Part shown: positions 25,033 to 34,505 of the stretch, piece by piece
Numbering within the stretch: the stretch's first letter is position 1
Layout: each line of letters starts with the position of its first letter
Made by a program: the position numbers and the translations under genes
NCBI RefSeq assembly: GCF_017744095.1
Contig: NZ_JAGHQX010000003.1
Location: 186,001 to 250,000, forward strand
DNA length: 64,000 nt
Source: Shimia sp. R10_1
GTDB lineage: Bacteria > Pseudomonadota > Alphaproteobacteria > Rhodobacterales > Rhodobacteraceae
Direction of reading: 5' to 3'
The notes under the pieces: model-generated
The model's database searches: none
What the model was told of the DNA's origin: nothing
The model's input: the letters and a program-made list of their open reading frames with translations, nothing else

Positions 25033-25047
25033 TGCTGCATTGCAGCA
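25033..25047. promoter_or_regulatory. PhaR operator 2 (phaP promoter)
   Basis: TGCTGCATTGCAGCA contains CTGC-ATT-GCAG and is almost the same palindrome as operator 1, centre-to-centre 29 bases away. It lies between the phaC stop and phaP. Confidence 0.75.
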
Positions 25048-25066
25048 AAAACCTGCCAAACCGCCT

Positions 25067-26860
25067 TTATTTCAGCGCTTTTTTGCGCACGTAGTCACCG
25101 GGTGCGTCGCCAAGAGCCGGATGCGACGCTGTACCGGGCATGCGCGCTTCGATGTGCTTGCCTGATTTTTTGGACAACCATGCATCCCAACGCGGCCACC
25201 ACGACCCCTCATGAAACGTCGCCTGCTCCATCCACTCATCGGCAGATAAGCTGAGCTTGGTGTTGGTGTAGTGGCCATATTTCTTTTTGCTGGGCGGGTT
25301 CACGATGCCAGCGATATGACCGGACTGCGAAACGATGAAGGTCTTTGAGCGGCTTTTGGTCTGTTGATAGCCGCAATAACAATCTTTCCACCGCGCAATG
25401 TGGTCCGTTTCACATGTGACTGAGCAGGTGGGAATATCCACATCTGAAATCTTCAGGGTTTCTCCGCACATCTGGAGGCCCTCACCCACAAATTTGTTAG
25501 ATTGGCACAGGTCGCGCAAATATTGGTGCGCCATTTTGCCCGGCAGGCCCGAGCCGTCGCCGTTCCAATACAGCAGATCAAAGGCCGGAGGCGCCTCTCC
25601 CATCATATAGCTTTTGATGGCGGGCGTGTAGATCAGATCATTGGAGCGCAGGAAGCTGAAGGTGCGCTGCATGATAAAAGAGCGCAGGATCCCCTCTTCT
25701 GCGACCTCCTCATCAATACCGTCGATAAAATCGTTTTGCAGAAACGGGGTGAATTCGCCCTGCTCGCCAAAGTCCGTCAGGGTCGTGAAGAACGTGGCAG
25801 ACTTCAGTGAGTCATCGCCGCGTTTTTTCATAAGCGAGAGCGTCAAATGCAGGGTGGTGCCCGCAATGCAGTATCCAACGGCATTGATCTGTGGCTGCCC
25901 GGAGATCTCTTTAATCTGTGCGATTGCCTCCAGAAAGCCTTCCTCGATGTAGTCATCCAGCCCCACATCCGCCAAGCTGCGATCCGGGTTGACCCAACTG
26001 ACCACAAAGACCGTGTAGCCCTGCGCCACCGCCCACCGGATCAGGCTGTTTTGCTCTTTCAGATCGAGAATGTAGTATTTATTGATCCACGGCGGAAAAA
26101 TCACCAGCGGCACTTCGTAAACGGTATCAGTGGTGGGGGAAAACTGCAGAAGTTCGAAAAGACGGTTGCGATAGACCACCTTGCCCGGCGCCGTGGCGAT
26201 GTTGCCGCCAATCTCAAAGGCGCTTTCATCCGCGAGCTTTACCAGAAGTTCGCCATTGTTGGCGTCCAGATCCGCAATCAGGTTTTCCAGACCATCAACG
26301 AGGCTCTGCCCCTCTGTTTCAACGGCACGCTCCAACGCTTCCGGGTTGGTGCCCAGAAAATTTGTAGGCGACATCATATCGATGATCTGGCGCGAGAAAT
26401 AGTCGATCCGCTGTTTGTCCTTGGCGGACAACCCCTCAAGCTCGGAGACCGCAATTTTGATGGCCTCCGCGTTGCGCATGTACTGCTGTTTGAGCATGTT
26501 GAAGTACGGATGATCCTGCCAAAAATGATGGGAGAATCGACGGTCGGTTGGCGTATCGTCCTGCGGTGCAGCAAACTGGCCCTTTAAGATCAAATTCTGC
26601 GCATCCACGAAGCTTTTGACCGACTTACTCCACAGATCGAGCTGGTTTTCGAGGATTTTCCCGGGGTTTTCCATCATGCCCTGCCAATAGGCAGTGGCAG
26701 CATTCACAAAGACCTCAGGCTCAGGTGCATTTAGCTCATTTCTCAGGGGCTTATGACGCGCCATGACCTCTGCGAGCTTTAGCGACAACGCCTCGACTTT
26801 TGCGAGGTTGGCATTCAGACGATCCAATTTTTCGCCCGTTTCGATCTCATTTGTTGTCAT
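25067..26860 (-). CDS. phaC: Class I polyhydroxybutyrate synthase
   Basis: A 597-residue PhaC that polymerises (R)-3-hydroxybutyryl-CoA on the granule surface. The lipase-like box GYCIAGT with the catalytic Cys331 is present, as are PPWINKYYILDL (258-267), SWVNPDRS and the C-terminal GHIAGIVNPPS with the catalytic His. Length and lack of a partner PhaE point to class I. It is divergent from phaZ and upstream of phaP and phaR. A third PhaR-type operator lies in the phaC-phaZ gap. Confidence 0.96.
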   Translation of the reverse strand: MTTNEIETGEKLDRLNANLAKVEALSLKLAEVMARHKPLRNELNAPEPEVFVNAATAYWQGMMENPGKILENQLDLWSKSVKSFVDAQNLILKGQFAAPQDDTPTDRRFSHHFWQDHPYFNMLKQQYMRNAEAIKIAVSELEGLSAKDKQRIDYFSRQIIDMMSPTNFLGTNPEALERAVETEGQSLVDGLENLIADLDANNGELLVKLADESAFEIGGNIATAPGKVVYRNRLFELLQFSPTTDTVYEVPLVIFPPWINKYYILDLKEQNSLIRWAVAQGYTVFVVSWVNPDRSLADVGLDDYIEEGFLEAIAQIKEISGQPQINAVGYCIAGTTLHLTLSLMKKRGDDSLKSATFFTTLTDFGEQGEFTPFLQNDFIDGIDEEVAEEGILRSFIMQRTFSFLRSNDLIYTPAIKSYMMGEAPPAFDLLYWNGDGSGLPGKMAHQYLRDLCQSNKFVGEGLQMCGETLKISDVDIPTCSVTCETDHIARWKDCYCGYQQTKSRSKTFIVSQSGHIAGIVNPPSKKKYGHYTNTKLSLSADEWMEQATFHEGSWWPRWDAWLSKKSGKHIEARMPGTASHPALGDAPGDYVRKKALK

Positions 26861-26882
26861 ATTAATACATTCGCCTTAACCT

Positions 26883-26897
26883 TGCTGCTACGCAGCA
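26883..26897. promoter_or_regulatory. PhaR operator 3 (phaC/phaZ divergent promoter)
   Basis: TGCTGCTACGCAGCA contains CTGC-TAC-GCAG in the 108-base gap between the divergent phaC and phaZ starts, 23 bases upstream of phaC. Confidence 0.65.
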
Positions 26898-26968
26898 TAA
26901 TGATATCCGCCCCTGTAATACTAATGGGGAAACACTTTTCTGGATACCCCAAGGTAAGGAACACACAC

Positions 26969-28252
26969 ATGCGGTACATGGCCACGTATGACTTTATGGA
27001 GACCATGCGCAACACCAACCAATGGTTGGGGGCGACGGCTTCGGCGATGGCGTCTTATCCAACGATGGCAATGATCCCGAACCCGGCCCTGCAATGGATG
27101 GCGGCCTGGGGTCAGGTGACGGAGCGCACCTTTCAGAGGATGGTGGTGAAACCGGACTGGGGCATTCACAATTTTACCTGTGAGGATGGCAAGGACCATC
27201 TTGTCAATGTGAACACGCTGATCGAGCGCCCGTTTGGGGATCTGATCCATTTTGAGGTGTCCGGCCGCAAACCCATGAAACGTAAAGTTCTGTTGGTTGC
27301 GCCGATGTCGGGGCACTATGCGACCCTGTTGCGCTCCACCGTTAAAAGCCTGATTGCGGATTGCGAAGTCTACATCACGGATTGGCATAACGCGCGCGAT
27401 ATCCCTGTGAGCGAGGGGAAATTCGATGTTGAAGACTACACGCTTTATCTTGTCGATTTTATGAAGCACCTCGGTGCGGACACCCATGTGGTGGCCGTGT
27501 GCCAACCAGCGCCGCTGACCCTGGCGGCGACAGCCTATCTGGCGGAAGAAGATCCGGAGGCGCAGCCCCGCTCCCTGACTTTGATTGGCGGCCCGATTGA
27601 TACGGAAGCCGCCGCGACCGAGGTGACCGACTTTGGCCATCGCGTGACCATGGAGCAGCTGAAGGAAACCATGATCCAGCGGGTTGGCTTCAAATATCCG
27701 GGCGTTGGGCGCATGGTGTATCCGGGCCTCCTGCAGCTTCAATCCTTCATGTCGATGAACGCAGAGCGCCACTCCAAAGCCTTTTCCGATCAGATCTTGC
27801 GCGTGACGCGCGGTGAGGCGTCTGACCACGATTCTCACAACCGGTTCTATGATGAGTATCTTGCGGTGATGGATATGACCGCAGAGTTTTATCTCACAAC
27901 TGTGGAGCGAATCTTCAAAAACAACGAGATCGCCAAGAATCAGTTTGTCGTGAACGGACGTACGGTCGATATCGGCAAAATCACCACCGTTGCCATCAAA
28001 ACTGTTGAGGGTGCGAAGGACGATATCACCGCGCCAGGGCAATGTGTCGCCGCACTGGATTTGTGCACCGGTCTGCCAGACAGCAAGAAAGCAAGCCATG
28101 TTGAGCCGGGCGCCGGGCACTATGGCATCTTTGCGGGCAAAAGCTGGCGCAACAATATCCGCCCTCTTGTTCTCGACTTCATTGATGCCAATGCAGCCGC
28201 CCCCAAGCGGACAGCTGCGCGCAAACCGGCCAACACCAACTCGGCAGCCTAA
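26969..28252 (+). CDS. phaZ: Intracellular polyhydroxybutyrate depolymerase
   Basis: A 427-residue alpha/beta hydrolase of the intracellular PHB depolymerase family that mobilises stored PHB. The nucleophile box is AVCQPAPLT with Cys178 (a Cys in place of Ser, as in the Ralstonia-type enzymes), preceded by APMSGHYATLLR and YITDWHNARDIP; the catalytic His is probably in the C-terminal EPGAGHYGIF. ATG at 26969 has AAGGA at good spacing, so frames running upstream to 26882 are not used. The gene ends in a hairpin with T-rich tail. Confidence 0.93.
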   Translation: MRYMATYDFMETMRNTNQWLGATASAMASYPTMAMIPNPALQWMAAWGQVTERTFQRMVVKPDWGIHNFTCEDGKDHLVNVNTLIERPFGDLIHFEVSGRKPMKRKVLLVAPMSGHYATLLRSTVKSLIADCEVYITDWHNARDIPVSEGKFDVEDYTLYLVDFMKHLGADTHVVAVCQPAPLTLAATAYLAEEDPEAQPRSLTLIGGPIDTEAAATEVTDFGHRVTMEQLKETMIQRVGFKYPGVGRMVYPGLLQLQSFMSMNAERHSKAFSDQILRVTRGEASDHDSHNRFYDEYLAVMDMTAEFYLTTVERIFKNNEIAKNQFVVNGRTVDIGKITTVAIKTVEGAKDDITAPGQCVAALDLCTGLPDSKKASHVEPGAGHYGIFAGKSWRNNIRPLVLDFIDANAAAPKRTAARKPANTNSAA

Positions 28253-28278
28253 GTTAAAGCGCCGCTTTATTGACCAAG

Positions 28279-28304
28279 AAAGCCGCCCCCGGGTGGCTTT
28301 TATT
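28279..28304 (+). terminator. Intrinsic terminator after phaZ
   Basis: Stem AAAGCCGCC/GGTGGCTTT (one G-T pair, closing C-G extension) followed by TATTGTTTTG. Confidence 0.7.
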
Positions 28305-28472
28305 GTTTTGTTAAGTTAAGAACTACCCCTCTCGCCGCAGCACGCAGCAAAACGCAAAATATGCCCGGCCCTGCACGGCCCAACGCTACATATAGCGCAT
28401 AAACCAAGACGATCACGTCGCACTCACAATTTCGTGCAGAATTATCAAGATCTTAGAGCAGCCCCCCTTGCG

Positions 28473-28487
28473 TTAAGGTCTTATTAA
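28473..28487. promoter_or_regulatory. CtrA-type binding site upstream of nrdJ
   Basis: TTAA-GGTCTTA-TTAAC matches the TTAA-N7-TTAA(C) consensus of the alphaproteobacterial cell-cycle regulator CtrA exactly. It is 366 bases upstream of the nrdJ start. Confidence 0.6.
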
Positions 28488-28629
28488 CCTTCTGTGGAGG
28501 AATCGCAGGACGTGTAAAAACGGCCTGTGGCAGCGATTTGGTCAACCGATAAAATCCTACTTTTTTGTAAATAAAGTCGTTGACCGATCGCCTTATCTTA
28601 CGCCAGTTTGTGGGAGCAGCCAAAGAAAC

Positions 28630-28644
28630 ACACTAGATATAGTG
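28630..28644. promoter_or_regulatory. NrdR-like box upstream of nrdJ
   Basis: ACACTAGATATAGTG is a near-palindrome (CACTA/TAGTG) resembling the NrdR box (ACACWATATATWGTG). NrdR boxes normally occur in pairs about 31 bases apart and no second good copy is seen at that distance, so confidence is moderate. Confidence 0.45.
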
Positions 28645-28852
28645 GCGCTCATGGCAGCAGGGACAAGACGGGATCAATGCCAATTTCGGCAACTTTAGCG
28701 GCACCACATTTAGTGTGGCGGTGCGAACACTCTCTCTGTGCCTGATTGAAGCCACCCTCTGCGAGGGCTGAAGGGTTTGTTTTTATGGCGCACAGGCAGC
28801 GCGCACTCAGGACGGGTGCGGCGGATATTTGGGAACTGGGAACGAGGCAGGC

Positions 28853-31800
28853 ATGAAGATTCAACGGCGCTTCACCAAGACCGGACAGGACGCATATGCG
28901 GACCTCGACTTTGTGACCACCGAATCGGAAATCCGTAACCCTGACGGCACCATCGTGTTCCGACTTGAGAACATCGAAGTTCCGGCCAGCTGGTCTCAAG
29001 TTGCCTCTGATGTGATTGCCCAGAAATATTTCCGCAAAGCCGGCGTGCCTACCAAGCTGCGCAAGGTGCGTGAGAAGGATGTGCCTGAGTTTCTGTGGCG
29101 CTCTGTGCCTGCCAATGAAGACGTGCAACTTGGCGGCGAAACCAGCGCCAAGCAAGTGTTTGACCGTCTGGCGGGTACCTGGACCTATTGGGGCTGGAAA
29201 GGCGGCTACTTCACCTCAGAAGATGACGCCCGCGCCTATTACGATGAAATGCGCTATATGCTGGCCACCCAGCGCGCCGCGCCAAACTCTCCGCAGTGGT
29301 TCAACACTGGTATTCACTGGGCCTACGGCATCGATGGGCCAAGCCAGGGCCATTACTACGTGGACCACAAAAGCGGCAAGCTGACCAAATCCAAATCGGC
29401 TTATGAGCATCCGCAACCACATGCTTGTTTCATTCAGTCCGTGGCCGACGATCTGGTGGGTGACGGCGGCATTATGGATCTGTGGGTACGCGAGGCGCGG
29501 CTGTTCAAATACGGCTCTGGCACCGGCACCAACTTTTCTTCGCTGCGCGCAGATGGCGAATCCCTCTCTGGCGGCGGCAAGTCGTCGGGCCTGATGGGTT
29601 TCCTGAAAATCGGTGATCGTGCGGCCGGAGCCATCAAATCTGGTGGCACCACCCGGCGTGCTGCCAAAATGGTGATCGTGGATGCGGATCACCCGGATAT
29701 TGAAGAATACATCAACTGGAAGGTCAAAGAGGAGCAGAAGGTTGCCTCTATCGTGGCCGGCTCCAAGATGCATGAGCAGAAGCTCAACGCGATCTTTGCG
29801 GCGATCCAAGCCTGGGATGGCGCGGAGGCTGATGCCTATGACAGCAAGGTCAACGCAGGTCTGAAGGCGGCGATCCGTGACGCGAAAAGCGTTATGATCC
29901 CGGAGACGTACATCAAGCGCGTGTTGGATTATGCCAAGCAGGGCTATGCCAGCATTGAGTTCCCAACCTATGACACCGACTGGGATTCGGAGGCCTATGC
30001 CTCGGTCGCTGGTCAGAACTCCAACAACTCGATCCGTGTGACCGACGCCTTCCTGAAGGCGGTTGAGAACGATGAGGACTGGGAGCTGATCCGCCGCACC
30101 GACGGGGCCGTTGCCAAAACCATCAAAGCGCGCAAGCTGTGGGAAGATGTGGGCCACGCCGCGTGGGCCTGTGCCGATCCCGGCATCCAGTATCATGACA
30201 CTGTGAACGCCTGGCACACCTGCCCAGAAGATGGTGAGATTCGCGGCTCCAACCCCTGCTCTGAATATATGTTCCTGGACGACACCGCCTGCAATCTGGC
30301 CTCCATGAATCTACTAACTTTCCTGAAGGACGGTAAGTTTCAGGCAGAGGACTATATGCATGCCACCCGCCTGTGGACGGTGACGCTGGAAATCTCTGTG
30401 ACCATGGCGCAGTTCCCTTCCAAGGAAATTGCGCAGCTGAGCTATGATTTCCGCACGCTGGGCCTTGGCTATGCCAATATCGGCGGTCTGTTGATGAACA
30501 TGGGCCTGAGCTATGACAGTGACGAAGGCCGAGCGCTGACCGGCGCGCTGACGGCGCTGATGACCGGTGTGGCCTATGCCACCTCTGCGGAGATGGCAGG
30601 TGAGCTGGGCGCCTTTGACGGCTATGCGCGCAACAGCCAACACATGCTGCGGGTGATGCGCAATCACCGCCGCGCGGCTTATGGCAAAACCGAAGGTTAT
30701 GAAGGGCTTGCGGTGAAACCTGTGGCGCTGGATGTGGCGCACTGCCCAGACCAAGTGCTGGTCGCGCTGGCACAATCGAGCTGGGACGAGGCGATCACGC
30801 TGGGGGAAAAATTCGGCTATCGCAACGCGCAGACCTCTGTGATTGCCCCCACCGGCACCATTGGGCTGGTGATGGATTGCGACACCACCGGAATTGAGCC
30901 TGACTTTGCGCTGGTGAAGTTCAAAAAGCTCGCGGGTGGTGGTTACTTCAAGATCATCAACCGCTCTGTGCCGGCGGCGCTGGAAAAGCTGGGCTATTCT
31001 TCGGCGCAGATCGAAGAGATCGTGTCTTATGCGGTTGGGCACGGCACGATTGGCAATGCGCCGGGCATAAACCATACCACGCTGATCGGGCATGGTTTCA
31101 CCGCCAATGAGATCAACAAGATCGAGGCGGCTCTGGGCTCTGCTTTTGACATCCGCTTTGTGTTCAACCAGTGGACCCTGGGTGAAGAGTTCTGCACAAA
31201 TGTGCTGGGTATCTCTTCGGAGAAATTGAACGATCCGTCCTTTGAGCTGCTGGCGCATCTCGGCTTTAGCAAAGCCGATGTTGAGGCGGCCAACGATCAC
31301 GTGTGTGGCACCATGACGCTGGAAGGGGCGCCACACCTCAAGGAAGAGCATTACGCGATCTTTGACTGTGCCAATCCCTGCGGCAAGAAGGGCAAGCGCT
31401 ACCTGTCGGTGGACAGCCACATCACCATGATGGCGGCGGCGCAGAGCTTCATTTCCGGCGCGATCTCCAAGACGATCAACATGCCCAATGACGCCACCAT
31501 TGAGGACTGTCAGAAGGCCTATGAGCTATCTTGGTCGCTCGGCATCAAAGCCAATGCGCTATATCGTGACGGCTCTAAATTGTCCCAACCACTGGCGGCA
31601 GCGCTGGTGGAAGACGATGATGATGCCGCAGAGGTTCTGGAAACAGGCTCTCTGCCTGCAAAGGCACAGGTTCTGGCGGAGAAGATTGTCGAGAAAATCG
31701 TCATCAAAGAAGTGGCACGTGGCCGCGAAAAGATGCCTGAGCGCCGCAAGGGCTATACGCAGAAAGCCGTGGTGGGTGGCCATAAAGTCTATCTGCGCAC

Positions 31801-32524
31801 CGGGGAATATGCGGACGGTGCGTTGGGTGAGATTTTCATCGACATGCACAAAGAAGGTGCTGGCTTCCGTGCGATGATGAACAACTTCGCCATCGCTGTG
31901 TCCGTTGGCCTGCAATATGGCGTGCCGCTGGAAGAGTTTGTGGATGCCTTTACCTTCACCAAATTTGAGCCTGCGGGCATGGTGCAAGGCAATGACAGCA
32001 TCAAAAACGCCACCTCCATTCTGGATTATATCTTCCGTGAGCTGGCTGTGTCCTACCTTGACCGCACAGACCTCGCGCATATCAAACCAGAAGGCACCAG
32101 CTTTGATGACATGGGCCGTGGTGAGGAAGAAGGCGTTTCCAATGTTTCCGAACTGAGCGAAAGCGCGGCGAACCGCTCGCTTGAAGTGCTCAAACAGATT
32201 TCCTCGACAGGGTATCTGCGCAAACGTTTGCCGCAAGAACTTGTGGTTTTGAATGGCGGTGGCGGGGTCTCGCCAGACCTGGGGGACCCTATCCAAAAGT
32301 TGAACGCCCTTATACCGGAAACCACTGGTGCTGGCCTGTCTGACGTGGCATCCAGCGCGCCTGCCTCTGGCTCTGTAGCGACACTGACAATGGACGCAAG
32401 ATCCAAAGCCAAGATGCAGGGCTATGAGGGCGACCCCTGCGGCGACTGTGGCAACTACACATTGGTGCGCAACGGCACCTGCATGAAATGCAACACCTGC
32501 GGCGCGACAAGCGGCTGCAGCTAA
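28853..32524 (+). CDS. nrdJ: Adenosylcobalamin-dependent (class II) ribonucleotide reductase
   Basis: A 1223-residue vitamin B12-dependent ribonucleotide reductase, reducing ribonucleotides to deoxyribonucleotides. Visible elements: [12 protein letters not shown] near the N-terminus, [13 protein letters not shown] with a redox Cys at 192, [15 protein letters not shown], the active-site [20 protein letters not shown] and IAPTGTIG. The C-terminal end has a Cys-rich tail ([26 protein letters not shown]), typical of the long NrdJ form. GAGG precedes the ATG. The upstream region has CtrA- and NrdR-like sites; a small gene follows after 10 bases. Confidence 0.96.
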   Translation: MKIQRRFTKTGQDAYADLDFVTTESEIRNPDGTIVFRLENIEVPASWSQVASDVIAQKYFRKAGVPTKLRKVREKDVPEFLWRSVPANEDVQLGGETSAKQVFDRLAGTWTYWGWKGGYFTSEDDARAYYDEMRYMLATQRAAPNSPQWFNTGIHWAYGIDGPSQGHYYVDHKSGKLTKSKSAYEHPQPHACFIQSVADDLVGDGGIMDLWVREARLFKYGSGTGTNFSSLRADGESLSGGGKSSGLMGFLKIGDRAAGAIKSGGTTRRAAKMVIVDADHPDIEEYINWKVKEEQKVASIVAGSKMHEQKLNAIFAAIQAWDGAEADAYDSKVNAGLKAAIRDAKSVMIPETYIKRVLDYAKQGYASIEFPTYDTDWDSEAYASVAGQNSNNSIRVTDAFLKAVENDEDWELIRRTDGAVAKTIKARKLWEDVGHAAWACADPGIQYHDTVNAWHTCPEDGEIRGSNPCSEYMFLDDTACNLASMNLLTFLKDGKFQAEDYMHATRLWTVTLEISVTMAQFPSKEIAQLSYDFRTLGLGYANIGGLLMNMGLSYDSDEGRALTGALTALMTGVAYATSAEMAGELGAFDGYARNSQHMLRVMRNHRRAAYGKTEGYEGLAVKPVALDVAHCPDQVLVALAQSSWDEAITLGEKFGYRNAQTSVIAPTGTIGLVMDCDTTGIEPDFALVKFKKLAGGGYFKIINRSVPAALEKLGYSSAQIEEIVSYAVGHGTIGNAPGINHTTLIGHGFTANEINKIEAALGSAFDIRFVFNQWTLGEEFCTNVLGISSEKLNDPSFELLAHLGFSKADVEAANDHVCGTMTLEGAPHLKEEHYAIFDCANPCGKKGKRYLSVDSHITMMAAAQSFISGAISKTINMPNDATIEDCQKAYELSWSLGIKANALYRDGSKLSQPLAAALVEDDDDAAEVLETGSLPAKAQVLAEKIVEKIVIKEVARGREKMPERRKGYTQKAVVGGHKVYLRTGEYADGALGEIFIDMHKEGAGFRAMMNNFAIAVSVGLQYGVPLEEFVDAFTFTKFEPAGMVQGNDSIKNATSILDYIFRELAVSYLDRTDLAHIKPEGTSFDDMGRGEEEGVSNVSELSESAANRSLEVLKQISSTGYLRKRLPQELVVLNGGGGVSPDLGDPIQKLNALIPETTGAGLSDVASSAPASGSVATLTMDARSKAKMQGYEGDPCGDCGNYTLVRNGTCMKCNTCGATSGCS

Positions 32525-32534
32525 GGAGAATACC

Positions 32535-32792
32535 GTGACGACACCGAAGCGCAGAAGCCTTCGATCCGAAGACGCAACGGCCCAGGTTCGAGAGATCACC
32601 CCGGCTGAAAAACCGATGACGGAAGAAATTGCCGTGGTTGGGCGGATTTCCGTTCGGCGCGCATGGGCCAAAGAGGTGCGCAAAGGCGCAAAGCAGAAGC
32701 TGCTTGGTGGCGAAGCCGCCGCGTCGCAGCAAGATACGGACACAGGTTACGCGGAACAGCTGCTGTACGCCGCGAGCCAACGTCGCGCCTAA
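32535..32792 (+). CDS. Small conserved-looking protein downstream of nrdJ
   Basis: An 85-residue, basic, probably cytosolic protein with GTG start preceded by AAGGAG, 10 bases after the nrdJ stop, so almost surely translated from the nrdJ mRNA. The composition (RRSLRSEDATAQVREITPAEKPMTEE, RRAWAKEVRKGAKQKLLGGEAAA) shows no known domain, signal or membrane segment. A role linked to NrdJ is an inference from position only. Confidence 0.65.
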   Translation: MTTPKRRSLRSEDATAQVREITPAEKPMTEEIAVVGRISVRRAWAKEVRKGAKQKLLGGEAAASQQDTDTGYAEQLLYAASQRRA

Positions 32793-33004
32793 ACAGGGCG
32801 CATAAGGAGATCCCGGGGGGACCTGGGTAGGGGGCCACTGCCCCCGACGAAATACCCCGCTGTCGCTGTCTGGTGACAGAGGAGAGACCCGGAGCGGGTG
32901 CGCTCGTTCCGACGACATTCAGGCCGCAGGCAAAAAACATCGAGCGGTACATAGAGTGAGCCTGAATGGCGAAACTGGGGGGCCTCGCGCCCCCCAATTT
33001 TTTT
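32793..33004 (+). ncRNA. Candidate structured RNA in the nrdJ-ATP-grasp gap
   Basis: This gene-free stretch has several nested hairpins on the plus strand: GGGGGC-CACT-GCCCCC (32830-32845), CCCGCT (32856-32861) pairing AGCGGG (32893-32898) around CTGTC-TGGT-GACAG (32866-32879), a 9-base inverted repeat CATTCAGGC/GCCTGAATG (32916-32924 and 32960-32968) and a final G6/C6 terminator with T-run. It may be a 3' UTR-derived or independent small RNA. It does not match tmRNA, SRP RNA or RNase P patterns I know. Confidence 0.4.
32976..33004 (+). terminator. Strong intrinsic terminator
   Basis: TGGGGGG/CCCCCCA stem with a seven-base loop, followed by seven T. It ends the nrdJ transcription unit or the candidate RNA. 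Confidence 0.85.
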
Positions 33005-33047
33005 GCGCGGCGTGGCCGCTCTTCAGGCAACATGCACATCGCACATG

Positions 33048-33075
33048 AAAAAGCGCGCCACAAATGTGACGCGCT
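33048..33075 (-). terminator. Intrinsic terminator of the ATP-grasp gene
   Basis: On the minus strand AGCGCG/CGCGCT with an inner CACA/TGTG stem is followed by a run of T, 24 bases beyond the ATP-grasp stop codon. Confidence 0.82.
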
Positions 33076-33098
33076 GTGTGTCTCAGCTTTCGGTCTCG

Positions 33099-34328
33099 TC
33101 AGTGTGCTGAGGCCCCTGCCCCTGCACCAGTCATGTCGGACGTCTTGGCAAGCATGGCTTCGAAATTCTCGAAGATCCGATGCATGTGTTTGCTTTTGTA
33201 CGGGAAAATCGCATCTGAATCCATGTCGTGCACGATCAGAGCGTTGTCGGCCTCAAACACCACCAGATTTCCGTCGGTGTCTTCGGCGCAATCGATGCCA
33301 AAGTAGTTGAGCCCGATCCCGGTGGTCAGCGCCTCAAACGCATGGGCGTGGCGATGTGCAAAATCGGCATCGAAACCTTCCATCCACGCGGCTTCTTCTG
33401 CACGCTTTTCAGGATGCTGATCCATGTGGGCGTTGAGATACCACACATCCCATTGATCGGCGATTGCCATGTGGCAGGGGAAAGCTTTGCCGTTCACGAA
33501 AACGATCCGGTACTTACGGAACTGACCATCGGTAGCGGTCGCATAGTCCACATATTCAGACACAAAGAAATCCTGCGATGGCTGGCGCAACAGATAATCC
33601 ACCAGAGCGTCGCGGTCGTCGACTTTCTCAAGGCCTAGCCCTGCGTGAGAACCAACCGGGCGAATGATGTACGGGTATCCTCCGACCTCTGACAGCGCCG
33701 CCTCTTCACCGCCCGCAACCAGCGCGGAAATCAGTGCATCACGCGTGATCCGTGTGGTTTTGGGGAAGCGCAAGCCACGCACAAAAGGGAAGATCTGCGC
33801 CAGCACATCGCGATCCAGATCAACAGCACCATCAGGCAGATTGAAGGTGGGAACACCGCTTTGCGCGGTCAGAGCGCGCACAGTTTCAAAGAACGGCTGT
33901 GCAATCTCGGAATCAGTCGGAACTGCGCAGAAGGCAACATCATGCTCTGGCAGCACATTCTGTGCGCCGGGTGTGAGATCTGGATAGTAGGTGATGATCT
34001 CAAAATCGGAGGTTTCCAGCAAGAATTCGATGGGCGTGTTGCCGCCCACATGGCTGGGTTCAGCAAACACCAGAAGCTTAGGCTGTGCGGTTTCACGGCG
34101 GTTGATGGAGAACATGCGGTGGCCTTCAAGCGCCTTGGCCTGCCACTTGAGGCCCTCTTCCTGATTGCCGTGGAGTTGGTCAATCACCGAAAGGTCCATA
34201 AAAATGCCATCGGTGTCTTCGCTCTGCTCGGACTTGGAGAGCAGCTCTGCCCGCAGCGGCATCAAATCGATTCCGTCAAAGGCCATCTTCGTCAGCCGTG
34301 CAAGGCCGAGTCGTGTTTGAGGTTCCAT
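33099..34328 (-). CDS. Orphan ATP-grasp ligase (RimK-like) with helical N-terminus
   Basis: A 409-residue protein. Residues 1-75 are helical and TPR-like (FMDLSVIDQLHGNQEEGLKWQAKALEG); residues about 83-165 look like the pre-ATP-grasp Rossmann part (PKLLVFAEPSHVGGNTPIEFLL); the ATP-grasp core follows with IIRPVGSHAGLGLEKV (221-236) and the Mg-binding FGIDCAED (343-350) and VVFEADNAL (356-364, Glu359 and Asn362). ATP-grasp enzymes join a carboxylate to an amine or thiol. No peptide substrate gene or transporter is adjacent, so the product is unknown. AGGAG precedes the ATG; terminators flank the gene, so it is monocistronic. Confidence 0.78.
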   Translation of the reverse strand: MEPQTRLGLARLTKMAFDGIDLMPLRAELLSKSEQSEDTDGIFMDLSVIDQLHGNQEEGLKWQAKALEGHRMFSINRRETAQPKLLVFAEPSHVGGNTPIEFLLETSDFEIITYYPDLTPGAQNVLPEHDVAFCAVPTDSEIAQPFFETVRALTAQSGVPTFNLPDGAVDLDRDVLAQIFPFVRGLRFPKTTRITRDALISALVAGGEEAALSEVGGYPYIIRPVGSHAGLGLEKVDDRDALVDYLLRQPSQDFFVSEYVDYATATDGQFRKYRIVFVNGKAFPCHMAIADQWDVWYLNAHMDQHPEKRAEEAAWMEGFDADFAHRHAHAFEALTTGIGLNYFGIDCAEDTDGNLVVFEADNALIVHDMDSDAIFPYKSKHMHRIFENFEAMLAKTSDMTGAGAGASAH

Positions 34329-34454
34329 TCTGGCTCCTGATGTAAAATGCCCCTTTGAGATGCCGGAATATGATTAATGAAGGATGGCCAAAGCCCCCCG
34401 ACACCCTGTTAAAATCGTTCGGTTTTTTCCTAAAATTGAATGTAGTTGACCAAC

Positions 34455-34485
34455 AAAAAGGCGCGCCAGTTTCCTGACGCGCCTT
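34455..34485 (-). terminator. Intrinsic terminator of lon
   Basis: Minus-strand stem AAGGCGCG/CGCGCCTT with inner CAG/CTG pairs and a run of five T, just past the lon stop codon. Confidence 0.88.
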
Positions 34486-34505
34486 CAAATATCTATTGCG
34501 GTCGC

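Larger units (their letters stand above)
28305..28852. other. Long nrdJ upstream region without a gene
   Basis: No reading frame in these roughly 550 bases is convincing. It holds a perfect CtrA-type site (28473-28487), an inverted GGTCAAC/GTTGACC pair (28540-28546 and 28579-28585) around an AT-rich spacer, an NrdR-like dyad (28630-28644) and a second dyad CCACA-N5-TGTGG (28703-28717). No cobalamin riboswitch pattern was recognised. Confidence 0.55.

Noticed and set aside
26921-28120. 399-residue minus-strand frame opposite phaZ
   Set aside because: His/Arg-rich composition typical of antisense of a GC-rich gene; phaZ has its own catalytic box.
28305-28852. Cobalamin riboswitch for nrdJ
   Set aside because: No B12-box-like sequence was recognised; NrdJ also uses B12 as cofactor, so repression by it would be unexpected.
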